Both the position numbers and the translations under genes were made by a program. From positions 9,813,512 to 9,877,511 of the forward strand of contig NW_024037048.1 in assembly GCF_015706575.1 (NCBI RefSeq): 64,000 bases of DNA, written 5' to 3'. A model generated the notes under the pieces. It had not been told where the DNA came from. It saw only the letters and a program-made list of their open reading frames with translations, and made no database searches. How positions within the stretch are numbered: the first letter of the stretch is position 1; each line of letters opens with the position of its first letter. Source of the stretch: Patiria miniata. Its lineage: Eukaryota; Echinodermata; Asteroidea; Valvatida; Asterinidae. Positions 32,035 to 42,167 of the stretch are shown one piece after another.

Positions 32035-32345
32035 TGGCGATTATCTTTTATGAGTGACCTTTGACCTTGGTGTGTGACCTTTGACATCATGTGAAGGTTG
32101 CCATGTTGCATCTGTGACCCAAGTTTGGTTCCAATTGGACTTCAACTTTTCAAATGAGACCAATTTTACATGTTCAGCCTATTTTACAACTTGATCTCAG
32201 ATGACCTTAGACCTTGGTATTTGACCTTTGACCTTGGTATGTGACCTTTGACATCATTATCATATGAAGGTTGCCATGTTGCATCTATGATTCAAGTTTG
32301 GTTCCAATTGGACTTCAACTTTTTGAAATGAGACCAATTTTACGA
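32035..32345 (+). repeat. Two-unit repeat with TGACCTTTGACC words
   Basis: Two ~167-bp units share TGACCTTTGACCTTGGT, 'tgtgacctttgacatcat' and 'gttccaattggacttcaact'. TGACCTTTGACC is a DR1 nuclear-receptor-type motif; function is unproven and such words are common in animal dispersed repeats. Confidence 0.75.
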
Positions 32346-32770
32346 AACTTGCACCAATACATACAGTCCTTTCCTAACAAAGTCCAGGCAAGACAAGCCA
32401 GTTCTTAAACGCTCATCTGAAACGTACTTCTTTTGGTATTTTTTGATGCCATGACCAAGTTAGAGGACAAAAATTGCATTTTCAACAATCAAATCTTGCA
32501 TAAGAAAGAGCAATAGTTACCTAACCCTTCCTAAAAAGAAATTTAAAAATTGAGAAATTTAAAAATTCACACATAACACGTAGACTGATTTTTTTGTTCT
32601 CGTAAAATCTCTTGTCTTTAATATTATACAGACTTTTATCCTTTATTAAGTTAAATACATCTTTTCCTTAATAAAATATACAAAGTGCAAATCCACCTCA
32701 GAGTGGGGAATAAACAAAGAAACAAAGCCTACAATGGCAGTGCTTTAACAAAAAAAAGGCAACTAACATA

Positions 32771-33280
32771 TTAAAGGTAACATACAACATTTGCAAACAT
32801 CAAAAAACAAAATGCCAAATTATTACAAAATACCTTACTGGACTGTAAGTGAATAATAGTCTCAAGCATCCTATGAAATCATGGCATCTAGTGTGCTGTC
32901 ATTTTCAAGAAAAGTGGAATTTTTGTATCAATTTCTGAAAATGGACTTTTTTTTTCAAATACTGCCCCCAATTTACCAAAGTAAAATAGTCCACATTTTG
33001 TTTGCAATTGGTTACACATCTGTGAATGGGTGCAGGCCAGCTAGTCTGGTTCTCTGACCTGACAATTCCCTGATGTCTATAAACTTCTCCATTTCATCTG
33101 AAGTAGGTCTGGGAACCAGACTACAAGAACAGCTGCATTTTGTTCTTGGTTTTTCCAGCATATATGAAGTATGAACACACAACTTAACAGGTCAGTGTAA
33201 CAATATTTGCTATAAAATACTAACCCCTAATCCATCCATTTCTGACCATTTCAGCAAAAGCAAATGTATATTATCTTTAG
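32771..33280. mobile_element. MITE family A, copy 2
   Basis: Same orientation as copy 1, with both ends recognisable ('ttaaaggtaacatacaacat' and 'gcaaatgtatattatcttta'). It abuts a family E element. Confidence 0.75.
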
Positions 33281-33367
33281 CAGCTTTTGAACAAGAATTT
33301 GTCCTAAAACCGAAACATTTCAAAAGAACATTTTGCTCGAAGAGTAAGAACATGTAATTACAGAATT

Positions 33368-33575
33368 GGAAAGATTTCCATATACCTACCAAGTTCACTA
33401 ATTTTCCTCTGTATTGACTAACAAGCCCCCAGATAGCAATTTCATGTCATCAAAGGCAATTTGAGCAGTGAGAAAATACAAGCATTTTCTTAGAAAACAC
33501 TTAGAATTTTTCAGTCCAATCTCATAGGGTTTGTACACAGGGTGTTGAGTGCACTTCGTATATGGAAATCTTTCC
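33368..33575. mobile_element. MITE family E, copy 2
   Basis: Same element as 31505-31708 in the same orientation, with small indels at the left arm. Confidence 0.85.
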
Positions 33576-33774
33576 ACAGAATTTGACAACAATTAAGCCC
33601 AAACACATTGTGCACTTGGGCCATTGTGGGCCCTTCAAACGTTGGTTTGAAACACCAGAACATACCAACATTGTGTTTATTTTGATAAATCAGGGTGCAA
33701 ATTCCAACGGGTAACCTAAAACAAAACTGGGCACATCGTGAACGTTGAAACAACATTATAATATCAAAAATGTC

Positions 33775-34230
33775 GGAGAGAATGTTGCATCCTGACGCTA
33801 CTTTTTTTTTCATCGCATATTATCTCAAGGTCAGTCATTTCAAAAACGTTGAAAAGACGTGAATCTTGGTCTGGGAAACATTTGTGATGCGATCAAGCTA
33901 CATGAGTCGTTTGTCAGGATTTTTAATTTGGAGATACAGGACAAAATAGGGCCACTTCATCACATCACTTCATCACATCGCTTGGTGTTCCGACTTCCAT
34001 AATTTTTGAACTAAAGATGGTACCAGCATGCGGTTTTCACAGCAGTAATGCTGAGATTGAGCTCTTTTCAAATCTGTAATAAAAAAAAATTGATCGGGGT
34101 CGACAAACGACTCCTTTAGCTTGATCGCATCACATTTGCAATTTTGTTAGAAAATACTCTGAAAATGCACTCGACTCTCCATAGACTTTGTACACAACCA
34201 AAAAAAGTGGCGTCTGGAAACACTAATTCC
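33775..34230. mobile_element. MITE family F with nested element G
   Basis: Ends match the 36936-37153 copy ('gagaatgttgcatcctgacg', 'tttgtacacaacc'). Element G (33884-34133), with GTGATGCGATCAAGCT / AGCTTGATCGCATCAC termini, is inserted at ACATTTG, which is duplicated on both sides. Confidence 0.8.
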
Positions 34231-34234
34231 AAGA

Positions 34235-34987
34235 TGTCTTCAGAGCTGGGTTTAACTTTAAGGCTATTTCATATAAAATTGTAAAAAGTAATTTTATTCT
34301 ACTTTAGTCTGGTAACGGTTATCGGGGGTCATCTTAATAACGCAACAATAATTTCAGTTGATAGTTCAAAAGGCAACAAACTCACATTTCAAAAACTATG
34401 CACCCTGCAAATTTTCAAAACAAAACAGGAAATTGCAAAATTCTAAACATTGAACAATAATAGCCCCATAAATGTAGCAAATTTACTAGACTACCTCCGT
34501 TTTTATATGTCATTTTGTGTCATGTGTCCCGCACTCTACATACGTACATCACAGTAACTGTTCAAACACATTAGGTAAATAGCACACTCTTTCATTGTCC
34601 TTAGTAAAAAAAAAAAAATTATGAACTACAAATTTTCATTTCTCATTTTTTCAAACATGTCTAAGAACTGTGCAACGCTGGAAATAGGTTTTAATACAAT
34701 GCACATTGTGTCAATATTGATTAATAAATAAATAAATAAATATTCTCCATTACAGAGCTTTGAAAATTTGAATCACTGACTTCGGGGCCACTTAAAATTG
34801 TTGTAAATTTTGGGTTTGTAACTATTTTTAACAAAGGCCAGTGAAGGGAAAGGTCAAATAAGGAAAAGAATGGTCGTGTTTTAGTTCAATCCGTCACACC
34901 ACCAGTCATAATCAATTCACAAGTCCAGTCACAAGTAACAGAAGATGAACAATAACAAAGGAATGTCTTTGTCATAGTTCATTTGAA
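34235..34987. other. Intergenic, nothing recognised
   Basis: Contains an AAATAAATAAAT microsatellite (34726-34741) and a stretch (34455-34500) resembling 49770-49810 and 50600-50630 ('cataaatgt.g..aatttact'). No gene signal. Confidence 0.4.
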
Positions 34988-36530
34988 TAGCTTGTGACTT
35001 GACTTGGACTGGATGACTTGTGATGACTTGTGATGGACTTGTGATGGACTTGTGATGGGCTTGTGATGGACTTGTGATGGGCTTGTGATGGGCTTGTGAT
35101 GGGCTTGTGATGACTTGTGATGGGCTTGTGATGGGCTTGTGATGGACTTGTGATGGGCTTGTGATGGACTTGTGATGACTTGTGATGGACTAGTGATGAC
35201 TTGTGATGGACTTGTGATGGACTTGTGATGGGCTTGTGATGGACTTGTGATGGACTTGTGATGGACTTGTGATGGACTTGTGATGGACTTGTGATGGGCT
35301 TGTGATGGGCTTGTGATGGACTTGTGATGGGCTTGTGATGGACTTGTGATGACTTGTGATGGACTAGTGATGACTTGTGATGGACTAGTGATGGCTTGTG
35401 ATGGACTTGTTATTGACTAGTGATGACTTGTGATGGACTAGTGATGACTTGTGACGGACTTGTGATGGACTAGTGATGGACTTGTGATGGAATTGTGATG
35501 GACTTGTGATGGACTTGTGATGGACTTGTGATGGACTAGTGATGGGCTTGTGATGGACATGTGATGGACTTGTGATGGACTTGTGATGGACTTGTGATGG
35601 ACATGTGATGGACTTGTGATGGGCTTGTGATGGACTTGTGATGGACTTGTGATGGACTTGTGATGGGCTTGTGATGGACTTGTGGTGGACTTGTGGTGGA
35701 CTTGTGATGGACTTGTGATGGACTTGTGATGGACTAGTGATGGACTTGTGATGGACTAGTGATGGACTTGTGACGGACTTGTGACGGACTTGTGATGGAC
35801 TAGTGATGACTTGTGATGGGCTTGTGACGGACTTGTGATGACTTGTGATGGACTAGTGATGACTTGTGATGGGCTTGTGATGGGCTTGTGATGGACTTGT
35901 GATGGACTAGTGATGTACTAGTGATGGACTTGTGATGGACTTGTGACGGACTTGTGACGGACATGATGGACTTGTGATGGACTCGTGATGGACTCGTGAT
36001 GGACTCGTGATGGACTCGTGATGGACTTGTGATGGACTTGTGATGGACTTGTGATGGACTAGTGATGACTTGTGATTGACTTGTGATAGACTTGTGATGG
36101 ACTTGTGACGGACTTGTGACGAACTTGTGACAGACATGTGATGGGCTTGTGGTGGACTTGTGACGGACATGTGACGGACTTGTGATGGACTTGTGATGGA
36201 CTTGTGATGGACTTGTGATAGACTTGTGATGGACTAGTGATGGACTTGTGATTGACTTGTGATGGACTTGTGATGGACTAGTGATGACTTGTGATTGACT
36301 TGTGATAGACTTGTGATGGACTTGTGACGGACTTGTGACGAACTTGTGACAGACATGTGATGGGCTTGTGGTGGACTTGTGACGGACATGTGACGGACTT
36401 GTGATGGACTTGTGATGGACTTGTGATGGACTTGTGATAGACTTGTGATGGACTAGTGATGGACTTGTGATTGACTTGTAATGGACTTGTGATGGACTTG
36501 TGGGGACTTGGGATGGACTTGTGATCGACT
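34988..36530. repeat. Minisatellite array, GTGATGGACTT, about 1.5 kb
   Basis: Roughly 140 units of 11 bp (GTGATGGACTT, with GGCTT, GACTAGT and 10-bp GTGATGACTT variants). Within it a ~219-bp block starting at 36061 is repeated at 36280 almost exactly. The 256-codon minus-strand open frame is a by-product of the repeat. Confidence 0.96.
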
Positions 36531-36779
36531 CGACACAACACTGTAAAATGGAAATCAACCCCCCCCCCAAAAAAAGAAATGCTGTCAGTATTTAGGGAAT
36601 GTAGCAACAACTCTTGTACTACCCCAACTCTTGCAGATCATTTTTCTTGGTCACGACCTCTACAAAGATTCAACTTCCTTCCGAGGACTTGAACAAGAAT
36701 GTACCCTCTGATAAGGTGATATTGGTCCTATTTATGTCCCATATATAATTCTCCTAATAACCTACTTCACTAGTTATTT

Positions 36780-36865
36780 CTCTGTGACTGCAGCATGGCT
36801 ATTTGTGTGTGTGTAGACGCCTTTATCGGGTTTCAGGATAAGTGCGCTATATTATTATTATAAAA
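36780..36865 (+). repeat. SINE tail fragment
   Basis: 'acgcctttatcgggtttcag' followed by AAGTGCGCTATATTATTATT resembles the tail of animal SINEs (cf. 40198-40262). Head absent. Confidence 0.45.
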
Positions 36866-36935
36866 TAGCAAAACAGCATCTTTTTTCTTTACAATGAGAG
36901 CATGTACAATGTACATCAGATGGAAAATGAAATTT

Positions 36936-37153
36936 GGAAAGAATGTTGCAACCTGACGCTGCTTTTTTCTTCATATATCATCTCAATGAAGGTCGGTCAT
37001 TACAAAAATGACGATAAGACATGAATCTGGGACTGAGAAACATTTCCAATTTTGTTAGGATATACTTTTCTTCATTTTCAAGAAAATTGTCTTGACTCTC
37101 CATGTACTTTGTACACAACCGCCGAAGTAGCGTCAGGTTGCAACATTCTTTCC
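36936..37153. mobile_element. MITE family F, uninterrupted copy
   Basis: 218 bp; termini GGAAAGAATGTTGCAACCTG and 'caggttgcaacattctttcc' are perfect inverted repeats. Confidence 0.88.
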
Positions 37154-37513
37154 AGAAGTTTTTGTATTTTGCTGCTCCCTATGAACATGATGAATTGCTC
37201 CCATTGACATGACTGTAATAAAACCCCAAAACATACTCAACTATTTTTTTAGACTTTTAGTAACTTTAATAAAAGGAAGAAAGGTTTGACTTAAAAGGGA
37301 AAGCCATCCGTCACAGTTTTCACGAAGAGAAAAATTGAGTGTGCTGAGGGAACAGGAAATTTGTCTCTGTGCGGAAACTGTGACGAAGTCCAACAGTGAT
37401 TGTGGTTCTCTTACTTAAATTACGGAAATTTCTTGGTTTTACTGAGTTGCCCGAGTTTTATTGCTGGCCGCTAATAGCCGTGCTAAGAAGAAGCGCTTTT
37501 TTTCAATAATGAG

Positions 37514-37651
37514 TTAAGCTCGGTTCATACTTCATGCGAAAGCAAGTGCGAAGCGAGATTCATGTTGTCAACAATGGTGGACGCGCTTTGAACGTATTAT
37601 CGACGCCACAAATTTCGCTTCGCTTTCGCGTGAAGTATGAACCGGGCTTTA
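37514..37651. mobile_element. Harbinger-like foldback MITE O
   Basis: Termini AGCTCGGTTCATACTTCATG and 'cgtgaagtatgaaccgggct' flanked by TTA on each side; the inner AAGTGCGAAGCGA / TCGCTTCGCTTTCG stretches also pair. Confidence 0.8.
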
Positions 37652-38426
37652 CACGTACTCTCAAAGGATGGTGTAAAATAATATTAATAATAATCTGGGA
37701 GGCTAATCATCCTTACTCGCAGCTGAGAAGCTGAATTGCGAAGGACGCGGCTACAACATGGTCGAGTCGCAGGCATGTAAAGGCGCCTAAGGCAGCCGCC
37801 ATGCGACCCATGTCTGACCACGGAGCACAGCCAGAGATCGAAAGTGTTCATTTTTACGGCCTATTATTTAAAAATGAATACATATAGGCCACTGAATATA
37901 AACCTTATTAATACTGACACACAAAAAACAGCTGTCTTATGCAATACTGTATGGTATATTAAACAGTTTTTATGGTAACATATCTTCAAACAAAATTTTG
38001 GAAGATATATGAATCAAGTGAAACCAACTCCCCCCCCCCCCCCTAAAAAAAACCCAGTAAACATTATTTTCTGAAGTAGAATAAAAAAAAACAAACATAC
38101 AAAAGAATGAAATAAATAAAAAGAATGTTGTATTTGGCAGCATGGTAGGTCATCGGTGTCTCAGTGAAAATGAGACAGATATAGGTTAAATAAATGACTT
38201 TGTACAAACTATATACATAATGAACATACATGTACATGTTTTAACTTTAGCACATTTCCAAAAGTTGTTTTTCTCTTTTCTGAGAACGGGGGGAAAGTGA
38301 CAAGATTGCTTGCTTCAAATGTGATATGCTAATAACTAATGGAATGGATAAGTGAGGAGGTGATTCCGTGAAATTTATGGAATTTTTTAAAGACCCCGAA
38401 AAGTGCCCCCAATTAAGGTTTTGCTG

Positions 38427-39073
38427 TACAGGGTGGTTCAAAAAAAAGGACACCCACTTTTGACAGCAATTTTCACCAACTTAATGAAGTTATTTTAAAT
38501 ATTTTTTCACATAGTAGGCCTAGAAAAGTATAGGCCTTTAACCATGCATGGTGAAAAAAGCTTAGTAAAAGTCGCAAAAATAGAGATATTATGCTAATTT
38601 GAATACAGGTCACCAAAATCAGTCTTGTCCACGGGTTATTCTTTGTAAATTGGACGTTTTCGTAGTTCATAGAAATTAAAAACCTTCCCCCAAAATACAT
38701 TTTGCCCTGGTAACTTTTACTGAAGCTGTCCAATTATTCATGTCACTGTTAAGATCATCTACTCAATGAGCTGTGCATTGTTGCATAACATAACATAACA
38801 ATCAAATGTCATGCTCCTTTAAATAAAGCTCCGATAGCTGAGATCAGTCAAGCGAAGGGAACATATACCTCCGTGGACGAACAGGTTTCGCACATGAAAT
38901 GTTCAAATTAGCATAGCTCAACGACAAAATGTGCAAATGCAACAATTTTTGTCGTCACATTTGCTTAAAGGCCAGTACTTTAATATCTACTAATCGACAG
39001 TTAAAAATAATTTTTAAAAGTAGGTGAAAATTGCTGTCAAATGTGGGTTTCCTCTTTGTCGAACCACCCTGTA
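38427..39073. mobile_element. Tc1/mariner-like non-autonomous element P
   Basis: TA-flanked, termini CAGGGTGGTTC and GAACCACCCTG, with homology of the arms extending ~70 bp ('tttgacagcaattttcacc'). No transposase frame; about 647 bp. Confidence 0.78.
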
Positions 39074-40021
39074 GACCATACCTGTGAGCATTTTTATGTT
39101 ATCATTTTCCCACTTATTATGTTTTCTTAAAAAAAAAAAAATCCAATTGCAGCCAAAATTGCTGGATAAATAAGCGAGTTCCGTATTCCAAAATAGTCTT
39201 GTGTACAGCAAGATTTGACGATTTCGTTTTCGGGATAACCGCAGCAGATAAATGCACACAAGGCTATGGGGGACGTGGTGACCAAATCTGCATTCTGTGC
39301 AATTTTCCGTGCAATCGAAAAGAGATGGAACTTTCGTCCGCACCAAAGTTTTGACACGCAAGACACCTAAAAACACTTCGCTGTCCAAAGTTTTTTCGCA
39401 ACATGTTATACTTCAGAACACGATGATCTCTTCAATGTTGCCTGTACCCTGCTACGCTTTTGCGCGCATACGATAAAATGTTTATCCGAAAGAAATATCG
39501 TCAAAACTTGATATGCACATGCGCAGGTGGATTACGAAGCACGCTTATGGGAATCCTACAATTATATGATTACCATTTTCCCCCCCTAAAAGGCAAGTTA
39601 TCAAGTTCCCATGGAAACTCGACTAAATTTGGCACAAACTTTATTTTTGAGACACATAAATAACTCTACAGATTGAGTGAAACATGTCAAAAAATCCTAC
39701 TTTTATATCCAATCATGCCTGAAAAAACAAAAAAGGGAACGTATCTTTCACACTCAGGACAATATTTCCCATCAAAAGTTGGTATAAAAATATTCTTGCT
39801 TTCAAGTTTGACTTGTTTTTTTTTTGCGTTGAGTTTACTTTTTGACATATTTCCGAATCCTGTAGATCCATAACACATTTCTTAACTTTTATGTAACACA
39901 ACTTTAAAACAAATATGTCGTTACCTGTACACACATAAATTGTCACTTGTCCGCATCAACTGAGTCTCTCTGAACTGTTTAATACATGTACCTCCATACT
40001 TCTTGTAAAAAGAACTTTTGT
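39074..40021. other. Intergenic, nothing recognised
   Basis: Possibly includes the 3' UTR of the minus-strand MLLT gene, but no poly(A) signal can be chosen with confidence. No element ends identified. Confidence 0.35.
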
Positions 40022-40262
40022 CACTTATTGCTTCTCCCACCCAGGAGTAAATGGGTACCTGTGAGGGCAGAGATGGTTATTGTGATTGAATTAGCTTCCT
40101 TGCGCCAAACAGGCTGCATCGAGCTGTATACTCCCCAGGGAGCTGAGATGGTATTTGGAATGTTTAATTGGCCCAATGATCTGGGGTAATAATAATGTAA
40201 AGCGCTTTGATCTTAGTTAAAGGCGCTATATAAGAACCGCTATTATGATCATTATTATTATT
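40022..40262 (+). repeat. SINE (3' part), copy 1
   Basis: Shares 'gagggcagagatggttattg' and 'ctgtatactccccagggagc' with the inverted copy at 61730-61950, and ends AAAGGCGCTATATAAGAACC plus an ATT-rich tail, typical for animal tRNA-SINEs. Confidence 0.7.
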
Positions 40263-40712
40263 CTGAATTTTAAACAAACATCCCCAAGATGTGTCTTGGG
40301 ACAAGGTTCGACCCATTTCTTTTCCCACGATGTTTGAAACAGTCCAGTTTTATGGCACAAAAAAGGATATTTGCAGATTTTGTGAGAAACTGTCCGAGTT
40401 GAACATATGAAATGGCAAACATTTTGGCAAAACATCTGAAACCCGTCAACACTCAACAAAGATTGTTGATTTTTTTTTTTAAACCTCTTGAGCTTAAGCG
40501 AGCTGTTTCTTAAACCAACAGTATTTGTGTGACCTTCACAGGTTTCCATTTTTGAAGAAAAAAAAAACAGCCTGCCACTGACTGCTATTGAACACTTACC
40601 CTGTAATTAACAATGGCACTTGCCTGTATAAAGGCATTAACGACTTGAGAGGAGACTAATAAATGGTGGCAGAAGTGGGATGGGAGAGCTAGAGCCATCA
40701 AGCTGACCTGCA

Positions 40713-42167
40713 CTACGCAAACAGTGACACACATTCCTGTAGCTTCCGCAACGTTGTTTGATCCAGGGAGCAGAGGTCAAAGTCAAACGTTGCATCCGTT
40801 ATGTTAAAGAGTCCAGTTTCCTCGATTAGGTCTACTACTCTCTGCAACTGGTCCCGGTTTTGCAAGTGGCTGAGTTTCTGGTGTAAGAGAACCAAGTCGT
40901 TGAGGTAACTCTGGTTCCCCTTGGAGAGTTTTGAATCTGCATGTTTGAGTTTTCCTTCGTTGGTTTTGGCCGGTTTGGAATCACTCGATTTTTTGTCAGC
41001 ATGTTTGGGCTTAGTGTCCACCGCTTTGGATTTGTTCTCGGAGCTCCTTTGCTTCCCATCAGAGCTCTTTGGTTTGGCTTCTGGAGTTTTCTGTTTAGCG
41101 TCTGTGCTCTTTTGCTTTGAGTCGCTGCCCTTTTGCTTCCGTTCGCCTTTGCTACTGTAGCTGTTTTTCTTTGAGCCGTTGCTGGTGCTGTTCTTTTTAC
41201 TACTGCTTGATTTTGAGGTGCTCTTAGTTTTGTCTGAAGCAGCAGGTGTCACTGAGGGAAAGTTCCCGTAGCCTTGTTCATTGGATGAGGTGGAGTGATT
41301 GCTGAGTGGTGGCAGCGGTGGGATCGGAGATGGAGTCTTCCTGTATGGCAGACCGATGTCTTGATCATCGTCATCATCATCGTTCTCGTCTCCGAGTTCT
41401 GCCATGAGGGTGTTTAAGACTCCCCCACCTCCTCTTGGTAAGGAAGAGAAGCTGATGCTGGAGCTAGGGCTGTGCGCCTCCCCGCCTTCTCCCGTACTCA
41501 GCTCATCCTCAAACGGAGGTAGCTCCTTAGGAGGTTCAGGTGCCATCTTCGACGGCTTCCTTGAGATACAGATTTCAGGAGTAAAAAGTCCAGCATCGCC
41601 CCGGCTCATAGCTGGCTTTGCAGTTTTTGGTTTACTAGGTTTCTCTTTCTGTTTGGCTTTATCTCCTGAAGAGCTCTTTTCTGCAGGAGAAGGCTTAGCC
41701 AAGGAGCTCTTTTCATGCGGACCTCTGTCGCTTGAGTCCTTCCGTTTCCGTTTCTTGGCAGAGTCCTGAGATGTTGGGGCAGGAGCTGGTGAGGTAGAGG
41801 AAGGCCGCTTGGCACTGGGTTTAGTCTTAGTGGAATCTTTAGGGGGTGGTTTGGGGCTAGTTTTGGATTCTTTGGAGCCCGACTTGGGCTCCTTAGAGCC
41901 AGACTTGGTATCCTTCACAGGAGTCTTGCTATCTTTACTTCCAACCTTAGAATCCTTCCCGCTACTGGACTTGGGTTCTTTGGAGCCTGTTTTGGGTTCT
42001 TTGGAGCCTGTTTTGGGCTCTTTTGGACCAGGTTTGGGCTCCTTGAAGCTTGTTTTAGGTTCCTTGGAGCCCGTTTTGGGCTCCTTTGATGATGTCTTGG
42101 GCTCCTTAGAGGCAGTTTTAACCTCCTTGTGATCCTTCACAGGCTTGGACGAAGTTTTACTGCCATC
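40713..42167 (-). CDS. MLLT3: MLLT terminal exon: Lys/Ser-rich linker and AHD
   Basis: Acceptor ctgatttcaccag, starting [17 protein letters not shown]. Eleven or so imperfect 7-residue repeats of KEPKTGS type come first (42130 down to about 41850), then basic Ser/Lys-rich sequence, a Pro/Glu stretch ([19 protein letters not shown]), the acidic run DENDDDDDD, further SKPKS-type repeats, and the AHD ([20 protein letters not shown] to LQECVSLFA). Stop TAG at 40715-40713. The long open frame and the AHD make this secure. Confidence 0.97.
   Translation of the reverse strand, partial: DGSKTSSKPVKDHKEVKTASKEPKTSSKEPKTGSKEPKTSFKEPKPGPKEPKTGSKEPKTGSKEPKSSSGKDSKVGSKDSKTPVKDTKSGSKEPKSGSKESKTSPKPPPKDSTKTKPSAKRPSSTSPAPAPTSQDSAKKRKRKDSSDRGPHEKSSLAKPSPAEKSSSGDKAKQKEKPSKPKTAKPAMSRGDAGLFTPEICISRKPSKMAPEPPKELPPFEDELSTGEGGEAHSPSSSISFSSLPRGGGGVLNTLMAELGDENDDDDDDQDIGLPYRKTPSPIPPLPPLSNHSTSSNEQGYGNFPSVTPAASDKTKSTSKSSSSKKNSTSNGSKKNSYSSKGERKQKGSDSKQKSTDAKQKTPEAKPKSSDGKQRSSENKSKAVDTKPKHADKKSSDSKPAKTNEGKLKHADSKLSKGNQSYLNDLVLLHQKLSHLQNRDQLQRVVDLIEETGLFNITDATFDFDLCSLDQTTLRKLQECVSLFA

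Noticed and set aside
34988..36530. CRISPR-like array
   Set aside because: Units of 10-11 bp are contiguous, with no spacers, in a clearly animal genome.
35800..36610. 256-codon minus-strand frame of repeated [10 protein letters not shown] type
   Set aside because: It is the 11-bp minisatellite read through; 11-bp units cycle the frame every 33 bp without creating stops. Similar frames in the arrays at 6.7, 11.5 and 45.7 kb are dismissed for the same reason.
38427..39073. Autonomous Tc1/mariner transposon
   Set aside because: Termini fit, but at 647 bp there is no transposase frame or DDE motif, so it is a non-autonomous element.
25680..40712. An unrecognised protein gene in the 15-kb gap
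   Set aside because: No frame exceeds what the AT-rich background or the satellite would give, and none carries a domain or paired splice signals. A non-coding RNA cannot be excluded.
40921..42132. Open frames antisense to the MLLT terminal exon
   Set aside because: Leucine/glycine-rich shadows of the Lys/Glu/Ser repeats; the sense frame ends in a conserved AHD.
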